Assembly: GCF_014117445.1 (NCBI RefSeq)
Contig: NZ_CP059851.1
Coordinates: 2,542,001-2,606,000, forward strand
Source of the DNA: Sandaracinobacteroides saxicola
Lineage (GTDB): Bacteria; Pseudomonadota; Alphaproteobacteria; Sphingomonadales; Sphingomonadaceae
Direction of reading: 5' to 3'
DNA: 64,000 bases
How positions within the stretch are numbered: position 1 is the stretch's first letter; every line of letters begins with the position of its first letter. Shown piece by piece: positions 23,116 through 30,491 of this stretch. The position numbers were made by a program, and so were the translations under genes. The notes under the pieces were generated by a model. It worked only from the letters and a program-made list of their open reading frames with translations. It did no database searches and was not told the DNA's origin.

Positions 23116-23607
23116 TCACGGCGTGTCCGGCATGGTTACCGTTAGCCGTTCGCGCGCCTCTGGGGCTTTCGCCGCCGCGATCAGCGCCGTCCAGTCGTCG
23201 GGCGGATTGCCGCTGTCCAGCATCTTGCGGAACACCGCATAGGCATCGGACTTGGCACCATAGGTGCGCAGCGTCGTTTCGTCGTTGACCCAGGCAAACA
23301 CGATCACCTTGGCGCTGCTGCTGTAGCGGAAGAACAGCCGAAACCGCCCGCCGCCGAACTTCGCCCGGAACCAGTGCTTGCGGGCATCGCCCAACGTCCC
23401 GCCCTGACGATATTCGGGACGGGTGGGATCCTGCGGGAGGGTCTCGAACACGAGTTGGCGCAGGGCCGCGAGCAGCTTCGCGTTGGCCGACTTACGCCAG
23501 CCGCGCGGGTCTTTCGCTCGCGCCTTCTCGACCGCCGCTGCCAACTTCTCGATCTGATCGAGGAACAGCGGATGGGCGAACAACTGCCACCCGTTTACCT
23601 CCAGCAT
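23116..23607 (-). CDS. yhaV: YhaV family toxin (type II toxin-antitoxin)
   Basis: 163 residues with the RelE-superfamily YhaV layout: NGWQLFAHPLFLDQIEKL at the N-terminus, then WFRAKFGGGRFRLFFRYSSS and VIVFAWVNDETTLRTYG. YhaV is a ribosome-associated mRNA interferase neutralised by PrlF. The start codon abuts the stop of the upstream antitoxin gene. In this setting it probably stabilises the integrated element. Confidence 0.9.
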   Translation of the reverse strand: MLEVNGWQLFAHPLFLDQIEKLAAAVEKARAKDPRGWRKSANAKLLAALRQLVFETLPQDPTRPEYRQGGTLGDARKHWFRAKFGGGRFRLFFRYSSSAKVIVFAWVNDETTLRTYGAKSDAYAVFRKMLDSGNPPDDWTALIAAAKAPEARERLTVTMPDTP

Positions 23608-23934
23608 TTAGAGAGCGACATCGCCGTCGATCGGCGCATCGAGGTCGACCTTCACGCCGTCGGTCAGCGCCGCAAGACGCTCAGCCAGTGTCGGTGTCAG
23701 CGCAGTGACCGCCTCGGGTCGCCGGGCAATGTCGTCGGCAAGGAACGCTAGGAACCGGTCAATGGCGGGGTCTTCGTTATCGACCTCCGCGCGGTGGACA
23801 GACACGCCGCGCTCGTCGACCCGGAACGCGATCTTGCCGCCATAATCGACGCCAAGCGCGGTTCGGACCGACTTCGGAACCGTGGTCTGGCCCTTGGCGG
23901 TGATAGTGCTGATCTCTTCGAGCATTGCGGACAT
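23608..23934 (-). CDS. prlF: PrlF-type antitoxin (AbrB/SpoVT fold)
   Basis: 108 residues. The N-terminal swapped-hairpin DNA-binding domain reads ISTITAKGQTTVPKSVRTALGVDYGGKIAFRV. The acidic C-terminal half (DNEDPAIDRFLAFLADDIARRP) presumably binds YhaV. Such antitoxins repress their own operon; an inverted repeat lies in the promoter region (23959-23980). Confidence 0.9.
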   Translation of the reverse strand: MSAMLEEISTITAKGQTTVPKSVRTALGVDYGGKIAFRVDERGVSVHRAEVDNEDPAIDRFLAFLADDIARRPEAVTALTPTLAERLAALTDGVKVDLDAPIDGDVAL

Positions 23935-23958
23935 GACGGTCTCCTATACGCCTACTTC

Positions 23959-23980
23959 TTGTAAGGAGATCGCATTACAA
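23959..23980 (-). promoter_or_regulatory. Candidate prlF-yhaV operator
   Basis: A perfect inverted repeat TTGTAA (23959-23964) / TTACAA (23975-23980) with 10 bp between arms lies 25 bp before the prlF start. On the minus strand it overlaps a plausible promoter (TTGACT, about 17 bp, TACAAG), the expected place for autoregulation by PrlF. Confidence 0.45.
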
Positions 23981-23989
23981 AGTCAAGGA

Positions 23990-24073
23990 GAGAGGAAGAG
24001 GGCGGCGGCTGTCGCCGTGACGGTTCGAGTGTCGAGAGAGAGGCTCTCGGCTGGGCCGTCGCGGAGACATGTC
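23990..24073 (+). ncRNA. Repeated structured 5' leader, copy 1 (upstream of DUF932 gene)
   Basis: This leader matches 25310-25399 and 26298-26386. The hairpin CGAGAG-[AGAGG]-CTCTCG is at 24033-24049. An enclosing stem can form between GGGCGGC (24000-24006) and GCCGTC (24055-24060). The ribosome-binding site GGAGA (24063-24067) lies just after the 3' arm and 6 nt before the ATG. A local hairpin CGGCG-GCTGT-CGCCG is extra in this copy. It could be a cis-acting RNA or a protein-binding operator. Confidence 0.7.
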
Positions 24074-25273
24074 ATGACACAAGTTCAAGTTATCGACGCG
24101 AGCCCCGACCGGAGTGGTGGCTACAAGGTCGATGTGGGTCGCGGCCAGCGGATCGGCCGGGTATCGTCGGAATGGTTCAGCCGTCCCGCCGATGAGCGTT
24201 ATCTGTCGCTAGATGCGCTGATGGTATCAGTGAAGGGCCGAGCCGAGCGCAGCCGCACGCGCACGGTAGAGAGCGCCGCCGTCCGGGTCGAAGCCAGCCG
24301 CGACAATGCCGAACGGCTCGACCTGATCTTGCCCGGTGCCGAACAGCCGATTGCGACGACCCATTGGAGCTTCGGCCAGCTGGCGGCCTTGGTCGGCGCG
24401 CCAGCGGCGTATCTGCGCCAGCTTCCGGCACCGCTGGCAGGCATCAACCTGCAATATGGCCTCACCAACCACCGCGCCGAGCAGGTCAAGACGCTGGAGA
24501 CCGACGATGGCCGCATGGAACTGCGCGCCGTCACCGGCCCGGATTACGGACGCATTTACGACCATGAGCTGGTTGCTGCCGTGCAGCGCATTGCGGGTAA
24601 CGGCACTGGCGATACCCGCTGGAAGGTGCCGGGCGTGCTCGATTGGTCGACGGGCATCTACAATCCAATGGTCGATATCAGCGCCGACACCACCACGCTC
24701 TATGCGTCCGACCGTGACGTGTTCCTGTTCCTGGTCGATGACCTCAACCCGATCGAGGCAGGCAAGCTGCCCGACGGATCGCCGGACCTCTACTTCAGGG
24801 GCTTCTACTGCTGGAACTCCGAGGTGGGGGCCAAAACGCTCGGCATCGCCAGCTTCTACCTTCGCGCCGTTTGCCAAAACCGCAACCTGTGGGGAGTCGA
24901 AGACTTCGAGGAGATCAGCATCCGGCACAGCAAATACGCCGCCAACCGCTTCGCGCATGAAGCTGCACCAGCGCTGACCCGGTTCGCCGATTCCTCGCCG
25001 CTGCCGTTCGTCAACGGCATCAGGCAGGCCCGCGAGCGCATCGTTGCGCGCTCCGACGAAGATCGCACCGATTTCCTACGCAAGCGCGGGTTCGGGAAGG
25101 CCGAGACCGCCAGGATCATCGACACGGTGCTCGCCGAGGAGGGCCGTCCGCCCGAGTCGGTGTTCGACTTCGTCCAGGGCATCACCGCCTTCGCGCGCGG
25201 CAAGGCCCAGCAGGACGCGCGGCTCGAGCTAGAGGGTCGCGCCAAGAAGCTGTTCGATCGGGTCGCGGCATAA
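24074..25273 (+). CDS. DUF932 domain protein (plasmid/phage-type)
   Basis: 399 residues. The family core is visible as THWSFGQLAALVGAPAAYLRQLP, LQYGLTNHRAEQVK, RAVTGPDYGRIYDHELV and SDRDVFLFLVDDLNPIE, ending with a Lys/Arg-rich tail. DUF932 (LGT_TIGR03299-like) proteins are common on plasmids, phages and integrative elements; their role is unknown. The frame opens at 23882, but the ATG at 24074 follows the conserved leader and its GGAGA site. Confidence 0.88.
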   Translation: MTQVQVIDASPDRSGGYKVDVGRGQRIGRVSSEWFSRPADERYLSLDALMVSVKGRAERSRTRTVESAAVRVEASRDNAERLDLILPGAEQPIATTHWSFGQLAALVGAPAAYLRQLPAPLAGINLQYGLTNHRAEQVKTLETDDGRMELRAVTGPDYGRIYDHELVAAVQRIAGNGTGDTRWKVPGVLDWSTGIYNPMVDISADTTTLYASDRDVFLFLVDDLNPIEAGKLPDGSPDLYFRGFYCWNSEVGAKTLGIASFYLRAVCQNRNLWGVEDFEEISIRHSKYAANRFAHEAAPALTRFADSSPLPFVNGIRQARERIVARSDEDRTDFLRKRGFGKAETARIIDTVLAEEGRPPESVFDFVQGITAFARGKAQQDARLELEGRAKKLFDRVAA

Positions 25274-25309
25274 CTTTCCTCGTCATCATCGTTCCGACAT
25301 GCGGCGTCG

Positions 25310-25399
25310 TCCTCTTCGAGTGAGAGGGCGGCGCTGCGCTTCGTGACGGTCTGAGATGTCGGAAGAGAGGCTTCCGGCCGGGCCGTCCGGAGACTTGCC
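25310..25399 (+). ncRNA. Repeated structured 5' leader, copy 2 (upstream of DUF6878-like gene)
   Basis: It shares GAGGGCGGCGCTGCGCTTCG and TGACGGT with copy 3. The perfect hairpin CGGAAG-[AGAGG]-CTTCCG is at 25360-25376. The outer stem is GGGCGGC (25326-25332) with GCCGTCC (25382-25388). GGAGA at 25389-25393 is the ribosome-binding site for the ATG at 25400. Compared with copy 1, two stem pairs change in a compensatory way. Confidence 0.72.
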
Positions 25400-25894
25400 A
25401 TGACCGACCCCTCTTCCGAACCTGTCGCCACGATCGATGCCCAAGCCATCTGGCAAAGCTATCTCGAACGAGAAACCGCGCGCGAAGCGCTGTTCGAGAC
25501 ACTGCGCCCGGCGAACCAGATCACGATTTTCGATGCGCTCATAACCGCCGGTATCGTCAGCCTGGTCGTCAACTTCGATGGCTATGGCGACAGCGGCCAG
25601 ATCGAGTCGATCACCGCCATGGGGCCTGACGGCGAAATGGCTCTGCCGGAGATCAGCATCGCTTATGCCTCACCCGCGAGGGCCGACGCTGACGATCCCG
25701 TCGATCGCCAGCCGATGCCGCTGGCCAAGGCGGTCGAGACGCTGTGCTACGACCTGCTGCGTCAGACGCATGCAGGTTGGGAGAACAACGACGGTGCGTT
25801 TGGCGACTTCACTTTCGACGTCGCCGCACGGACGATCGGCCTCGACCACAACGATCGCTACACCGCGATCGAATCCTACGCGCATCAGTGGTGA
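25400..25894 (+). CDS. Hypothetical protein resembling DUF6878
   Basis: 164 residues, acidic and soluble. Notable are NFDGYGDSGQIESITAMGPDG, a Cys in AVETLCYDLLRQTHAGWENNDG and FDVAARTIGLDHNDRY. The GYGDSGQIE and WENNDGAFGDF patterns resemble the DUF6878 family found in plasmid/ICE accessory regions; the assignment is from memory and tentative. The start is fixed by the conserved leader and GGAGA site. The next gene begins 10 nt after its stop. Confidence 0.75.
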   Translation: MTDPSSEPVATIDAQAIWQSYLERETAREALFETLRPANQITIFDALITAGIVSLVVNFDGYGDSGQIESITAMGPDGEMALPEISIAYASPARADADDPVDRQPMPLAKAVETLCYDLLRQTHAGWENNDGAFGDFTFDVAARTIGLDHNDRYTAIESYAHQW

Positions 25895-25904
25895 GGAGGC
25901 GATC

Positions 25905-26267
25905 ATGGGACATTGCTATCACCACGCGCTGTCGTCGGTTCGCAAGTGGGGTGGAACACCCGAAGAATACTTGCCGCTGCACCAGTGGTTCGACGAATCC
26001 AAGGCGATCACAGCCGACTTCCGCCACCGGGCGCTGCGCCATCATGCCGAGGGCATCTTCATGCTGGAGCGCTTCTTCGGTCCCACTCTTACCCTTGGCA
26101 CCGGACGCGTCGTGCCCGTGCGCCTGATCGGCGAACAGCACGTCGTTGAGGATCTGGGGTTCGTGCCGAGCTTCGCGGACTGGGTTCGGGCGATCCGGCC
26201 CGAGCCGTGGATGGGGCGTGCTCAACCGATCCACAAGCTGGTTGATCCGTTCGCGGCTGCGGCCTGA
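25905..26267 (+). CDS. Hypothetical protein resembling DUF6915
   Basis: 120 residues beginning MGHCYHHALSSVRKWGGTPEEYLPLHQWFDESKA in two overlapping stretches, then RHRALRHHAEGIFMLERFFG and the aromatic C-terminal WVRAIRPEPWMG. It is histidine-rich at the N-terminus. I believe it belongs to DUF6915, a small family seen with DUF6878 and ParB on mobile elements; function unknown. GAGGAGG lies 7 nt before the ATG. It has no leader of its own and is probably co-transcribed with the preceding gene. Confidence 0.75.
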   Translation: MGHCYHHALSSVRKWGGTPEEYLPLHQWFDESKAITADFRHRALRHHAEGIFMLERFFGPTLTLGTGRVVPVRLIGEQHVVEDLGFVPSFADWVRAIRPEPWMGRAQPIHKLVDPFAAAA

Positions 26268-26297
26268 TCCTTCCCCGCGACATGTCGGTGCGTCGCT

Positions 26298-26386
26298 CTC
26301 TTCAGAGGAAGAGGGCGGCGCTGCGCTTCGTGACGGTTCGAGGTGTCAGGAGAGAGGCTCCCGGCCGGGCCGTCCGGAGAAGTGTC
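26298..26386 (+). ncRNA. Repeated structured 5' leader, copy 3 (upstream of parB-like gene)
   Basis: The hairpin CAGGAG-[AGAGG]-CTCCCG at 26347-26363 has one A/C mismatch; the outer stem GGGCGGC (26313-26319) pairs with GCCGTCC (26369-26375). GGAGA at 26376-26380 precedes the ATG at 26387. The middle segment TGACGG could pair with the same CCGTC, giving two mutually exclusive folds. Confidence 0.72.
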
Positions 26387-27232
26387 ATGGCCAAGTCCAA
26401 TCCCAAGCTCGCGCTCAGCGTCTCGCGCGACATCCCGTTCGACAAGCTGGTGCTGTCGCAGTCCAACGTCCGCCGGATCAAGGCGGGCGTCGGCATTGAG
26501 GAACTCGCCGAGGATATCGCCCGGCGCACGCTGTTGCAGTCACTCACCGTCCGCGCCGTCGTCGATGCCGATGGCAACGAGACCAGCATGTTCGAGGTGC
26601 CGTCTGGCGGTCGTCGCTACCGCGCGCTCGAACTGTTGGTAAAGCGCAAACAGCTTCCCCGCAATGCGCCGGTGCCGTGCATCATCCGCACCGAGGGCGA
26701 TGCCGAGGAAGACAGCCTGGCCGAAAACATTCAGCGGGCACCGCTGCACCCGCTCGACCAGTTCCGTGCCTTCCTGGCGCTCCGCGAGAAGGGCCAGTCC
26801 GAGGAGGAGATCGCCGCGCACCAATTCGTGTCGGTGGCAGTGGTCAAGCAGCGCCTGAAGCTCGCCGCTGTCAGCCCGAAGATTCTCGAAGCCTATGCCG
26901 AGGACGAGATCACGCTCGACCAGCTGATGGCGTTCACGGTCAACGGCGACCATGAGCGTCAGAAGCAGGTCTTCGAACGGCTCGCTGGCTCCTACGACCG
27001 CCAGCCATACGCGATCCGCCGGATGCTGACCGAAGGCGCGGTGCGAGCATGCGACAAGCGCGCCCGGTTCATCGACATCGATGCCTATATCGAGGCCGGT
27101 GGCGGCGTCATGCGTGACCTGTTCCAGGGCGACGATGGCGGCTGGCTGCAGGATGTGGGCCTTGTCGATCTGATGGTTTCCGAGCGGCTGCGCGAAGAGG
27201 CGATGAAGGTACAGGCCGAAGGCTGGCGATAG
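26387..27232 (+). CDS. ParB/Srx-domain protein, truncated by internal deletion
   Basis: 281 residues. The ParB N-terminal domain is clear: FDKLVLSQSNVRRI, GGRRYRALELLV, ED.LAENIQRAPLHPLDQFRAF, then the HTH region EEEIAAHQFVSVAVVKQRLKLAAVSPKIL. Relatives on mobile elements are usually far longer (about 600-700 residues). Here the frame stops at 27232 just after EEAMKVQAEGWR. The following bases encode an acidic tail in another frame (27232-27324) that looks like the original C-terminus, so the middle has been deleted. The N-terminal domain may still bind DNA or CTP. Confidence 0.85.
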   Translation: MAKSNPKLALSVSRDIPFDKLVLSQSNVRRIKAGVGIEELAEDIARRTLLQSLTVRAVVDADGNETSMFEVPSGGRRYRALELLVKRKQLPRNAPVPCIIRTEGDAEEDSLAENIQRAPLHPLDQFRAFLALREKGQSEEEIAAHQFVSVAVVKQRLKLAAVSPKILEAYAEDEITLDQLMAFTVNGDHERQKQVFERLAGSYDRQPYAIRRMLTEGAVRACDKRARFIDIDAYIEAGGGVMRDLFQGDDGGWLQDVGLVDLMVSERLREEAMKVQAEGWR

Positions 27233-27324
27233 ACGATGGCGAACGGTCCGTGGCGGATGAAGCGCCGATCGACGACAATGCCGGGGCCGAGGGCGATACC
27301 CCCTTCGCCGTCGCCGCCGAGTAG
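27232..27324 (+). pseudogene. Out-of-frame remnant of the parB-like C-terminus
   Basis: In the frame starting at 27232 the sequence reads DDGERSVADEAP, continues acidic, and ends DTPFAVAAE before TAG (27322-27324). The acidic, protein-like composition immediately after the truncated ParB suggests it is the native tail left behind by a frame-changing deletion. Confidence 0.5.
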
Positions 27325-27352
27325 GTCGCGCTCCCCAGACCCACTCGCAACT

Positions 27353-27423
27353 GAGGGTCCGCCGTGCATCGGGGTCCCCGCGAAGCCTGCTTCGTGGGGA
27401 TTACTCGGACGCGGCGGACCCTC
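27353..27423 (+). ncRNA. Strong two-part leader hairpin upstream of the toprim gene
   Basis: The outer stem is a perfect 12 bp: GAGGGTCCGCCG (27353-27364) with CGGCGGACCCTC (27412-27423). Nested inside is an 11-bp hairpin TCCCCGCGAAG (27375-27385) / CTTCGTGGGGA (27390-27400) with one G-T pair and loop CCTG. It ends 11 nt before the AGGAGGA ribosome-binding site of the gene at 27445. It is unrelated in sequence to the other three leaders and could be a regulatory RNA or an intergenic terminator. Confidence 0.6.
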
Positions 27424-27444
27424 TTCTTGTCTCAGGAGGATCAG

Positions 27445-28377
27445 ATGCCCGATGCATCCGACCTTGCACGGCAGCTTGCCCGCAATGCCGAGAGTGTCTG
27501 CCGTCACTATCTTCCGCAAGGTCGCCGACAGGGCCGTTACTGGCTCGTCGGCGATGTGGAAGGGACGCCGGGGCGGAGTCTGTTCGTGTGGCTCACCGGC
27601 TCAACGTCCGGCAAAGGTGCCGCAGGTAAGTGGACCGACGCGGCCACCGGCGAACATGGCGACCTGCTCGACCTCATCGCCGCCAGTCAGAGATTGATAT
27701 CCCTGGCCGACGCGCTTGAGGAAGCGCGGCGTTTCCTGTCGTTGCCACAACCGGAGCCACGGTCGTTCGAACCATTGCCGCCCGTGCCAACCGGCTCAGC
27801 CGAAGCTGGCTGGCGGCTTTGGGCGATATCGCAGCCTGTCCACGGCACGCTGGCCGAGACCTACCTCCGCCAGCGCGGCATCCCCGACCTGCGGGCGATT
27901 GGCTGTCTGCGGTTCCATCCGAACTGCTGCTATCGCGCCGATGCAGACGATCCACCCGGCACACCGGCAGCCTTTCCAGCTCTGATCGCAGCGGTTCGCG
28001 ATAGTGACGGGACACTTTGCGGGCTTCATCGGACCTGGCTCGATCCCAGTGGCATCACCAAAGCTGCGATCACCACGCCGAGGCCGGCCATGGGCGATCT
28101 GCTCGGGCATGGCCTGCGATTTGCTCGCGTGGAGGATGTCATGGTTGCCGGTGAGAGCATCGAGACGATGCTGTCACTTCGCCAGATTTTGCCAGACATG
28201 CCGATGATCGCTGCGCTTTCAGCTGCCCACCTCGCAGCCTTTAAACTGCCGCCCAATTTGCGCCGACTCTATATCGCTCGTGACACTGATGCCGCCTGGC
28301 ATCAGGCCGCCACGACCTTGGCAGACCGAGCGCAAGACAGCGGCATTGAGCCGCTGATGCTGGACGCTAGAGCGTGA
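27445..28377 (+). CDS. Toprim-domain (primase-like) protein, 3' end disrupted by IS630
   Basis: 310 residues. The N-terminal DUF7146-like part (ARQLARNAESVCRHYLPQGRRQGRYW, GKWTDAATGEHGDLLDLI) is followed by the Toprim_3-type domain with VMVAGESIETMLSLRQ and LRRLYIARDTDAAW. The E and D-x-D residues suggest metal-dependent nucleotidyl transfer. An AGGAGGA site fixes the start. The last two codons and the TGA belong to the left end of an IS630 remnant, so the native C-terminus is lost. Confidence 0.82.
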   Translation: MPDASDLARQLARNAESVCRHYLPQGRRQGRYWLVGDVEGTPGRSLFVWLTGSTSGKGAAGKWTDAATGEHGDLLDLIAASQRLISLADALEEARRFLSLPQPEPRSFEPLPPVPTGSAEAGWRLWAISQPVHGTLAETYLRQRGIPDLRAIGCLRFHPNCCYRADADDPPGTPAAFPALIAAVRDSDGTLCGLHRTWLDPSGITKAAITTPRPAMGDLLGHGLRFARVEDVMVAGESIETMLSLRQILPDMPMIAALSAAHLAAFKLPPNLRRLYIARDTDAAWHQAATTLADRAQDSGIEPLMLDARA

Positions 28378-28603
28378 TCGTGTTTGATTGAAGCGACGGG
28401 GGATTCCCAGAGTTGTGCTGATCTGATTCAGTCTTTGTGCTGGATTGGAGGTCAGCATGGATGACACGAGCCTATTCGATTGATCTTCGTGAGCGGGTTG
28501 TTGCGTCGATGGCGGCTTGTTTCATCGACGAGACTTGGGCCAAGACCAACATGACGCGTACGCACGGCCGCGCTCAGAGGGGCAAGCGGCTGATCGCCAA
28601 GGT
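28370..28603 (+). mobile_element. IS630-family remnant with large internal deletion
   Basis: The left end begins GAGCGTGATCGTGTTTGATT just after a TA target (28368-28369), as expected for IS630. It contains a transposase start fused to an internal piece of the transposase. No right end is recognisable; homology is lost after about 28603. Confidence 0.75.
28461..28603 (+). pseudogene. IS630 transposase fragment
   Basis: The reading frame joins the N-terminus MTRAYSIDLRERVVAS directly to FIDETWAKTNMTRTHGRA and RLIAKV from the DDE catalytic domain. Roughly 150 residues including the HTH region are missing between the two parts. The frame then runs into unrelated sequence until 28688. It cannot be active. 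Confidence 0.82.
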
Positions 28604-28838
28604 CCGCTTGACCCCCATAGGGGCTTATCGCAGATCAATGCAGCTAGGCTGGCGACGTCCGTCGATAAGCCGCCAAGGTGTTCGATAAGAGCTGACGGCT
28701 AGTTAGGCATATAGTTCCATGACTTGCCCTCAAAGGCGGGCGGTAAAGTGACCCGAAGCCGGCGGATACGCATGTCCAGGGTCGCGACGGTGCGTCCAAA
28801 AGGGTAGCAATCCGGGCATCACGAACGCTGTCTCCGTC

Positions 28839-29877
28839 ATGCAAGAGGTCGTCCGGTTGCAGGCCGAACTGGCCAGCGCACGGGCCGAGCTATGCGGTGC
28901 ACGCGCCGAACTCACCGGTGCCAAGTTGCTGATCGAACAGTTGAAGGGTCAACTCGCGGTGCTGCAGCGGATGGAGTTCGGACGGTCGTCAGAGAAGCTG
29001 ACCGGCGAAATCCTGCAACTCGAGTTGCTGCTCGAAGACGTGGAAGAGCGAGATGTCGAGCGGACCGCGCCGGCTGCGACCGTGACAGGTAGCGCGAACC
29101 ACCGCCGGCATCCGTCCCGTCGTCTCCTCCCTAACCATCTGCTGCGCAAGGACGCGGTCCACCGCCCAGGCGACGCCTGCCCCTGCTGTGGTGGCGCCCG
29201 GCTGTCAGAGTTCGGCGAAGATGTGACCGAGGTGCTCGAGCACATTCCGGCCAAGCTGAAGGGGATACGTCATATCCGACCGAGGCTGTCGTGCCGGTCG
29301 TGCGAGACGGTCATCTAGGAGCCGGCACCCGACTTGCCCATCGAGAGGGGCCGCCCACGTCCCGCGCTGATCCCCGCAGAAGGGTTGGCCGCATCGGTGC
29401 ACTCCATGACATCGAGCGCGAGATCGGCGGCCTGTCGCCCAGCGCCGCCTGAAGAACCGCCCGGAACGCAGCGTGCCGCTGCTCGCCTATCTGTGCACCT
29501 GGATAGAGACCGAGCGCCGACAGATGTCGAGCAAAAGCGACCTCACCAAGGCGCTGCAATATGCACTGGGCCGGTGGAAGGCACTGATCCGGTTCGGCAC
29601 GGGTGGTCGCCTCGCCATCGACAACAACGCCGCCGAACGGGTACTGCGTGGGATTGCTGTGACGCGGAAGAACTTCCTGTTCATCGGCTGCGATCGCGGT
29701 GGCGAACGCGCAGCCATCATCTACACCGCGCTTAAGTCCGCCCATCTGAACGGTATCGATCCTGATATGTGGCTCGCCGATGTCATCGACTGTCTTGCCC
29801 GCGGCCATGGACAGCACGACATTGATGCATTGTTGCCATGGAACTGGCGACAAGAGGCTGCCAGAATGGCGGCATGA
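28839..29877 (+). pseudogene. IS66 family transposase (tnpC), internally deleted
   Basis: The first part (28839-29318) has the coiled-coil N-terminus and zinc-binding CPCCGGARLSEFGEDVTEVLE region, ending at TAG after SCRSCETVI. Most of the catalytic DDE core is missing. The C-terminal part (from about 29440, in frame from 29473) has RPERSVPLLAYLCTWIE, GRLAIDNNAAERVLRGIAVTRKN and FIGCDRGGERAAI. At least one stop, one frameshift near 29445 and a large deletion make it inactive. Confidence 0.88.
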
Positions 29878-30491
29878 CCGCCGAGACCATCGCCCGCCTG
29901 CGCATCAGCCTTGATGACATTCGCCCGAAGATCTGGCGGGTGGTCGAGATCCAAACCTCCGCCAGCCTGAAGGCGGTACGTGACGTCATCCAGGCTGCGA
30001 TGGGCTGGCAGGATTATCACCTGTGGGACTTTGATGCCGGCGGTCGCCGCTATGGTCTGCCCGACCCCCAATGGGCGATCGATGACCTCGCGGCTGCAAA
30101 GAACACCAAGCTTGCCAGTTAGATCGAGCATAGGATCAAAACGATGACATACACCGACGACATGGGCGATGACTGACGCCACAATGTCACCATCCAGGCC
30201 GTCGAAACAGGTGATCCCAAGGCCAACTATCCGCGGTTCGTCGCCGGCCAGCGCCGCTGCCCACCCGAAGACGTCGGCGGCTTGCCCGGGTTCGAAAACT
30301 TCCTCGACGTCATCGCTAACCCCGTCCGTGCAGAACACAGCGAGGTGATGCGCTGGTATGGCAGATCCTATGACCCCAAAGACATGGCCGAACTCGCCGC
30401 AAAGCGCCGCATTGGCGTCATCGCTCGCCGCCGCCTCGCCGCGAAGAACGACTCCGCCAAGCGGAAATCTACCAGCGTTGGAACTGGCTGA
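29874..30491 (+). pseudogene. Plasmid pRiA4b ORF-3 family protein with two in-frame stops
   Basis: The single frame starts MTAETIARLRISLDDIRPKIW with the family motif VIQAAMGWQDYHLWDF. It is interrupted by TAG at 30120-30122 and by TGA in the motif YTDDMGDD-stop-RH, where relatives have Trp, then continues through PEDVGGLPGFENFLDVI to the end. With both stops repaired it would be about 205 residues, close to family length. It overlaps the IS66 transposase end by 4 nt and its stop lies inside the terminal repeat, so it is a passenger of that IS. Confidence 0.82.

Noticed and set aside
23990-26386. CRISPR-like repeats
   Set aside because: The three repeats are ~1 kb apart, each tied to a gene start, and have no regular spacers or cas genes nearby.
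27236-27697. Plus-strand frame overlapping the ParB tail and toprim start
   Set aside because: Composition is shadow-like and it conflicts with the toprim gene, which has a good ribosome-binding site and domain match.
28720-28838. GTAAAGTGACCCG near 28743 as the IS66 left end
   Set aside because: It does not match the right-end repeat GTAAGCGTCAGCC beyond the first four bases, and no 8-bp target duplication was found.
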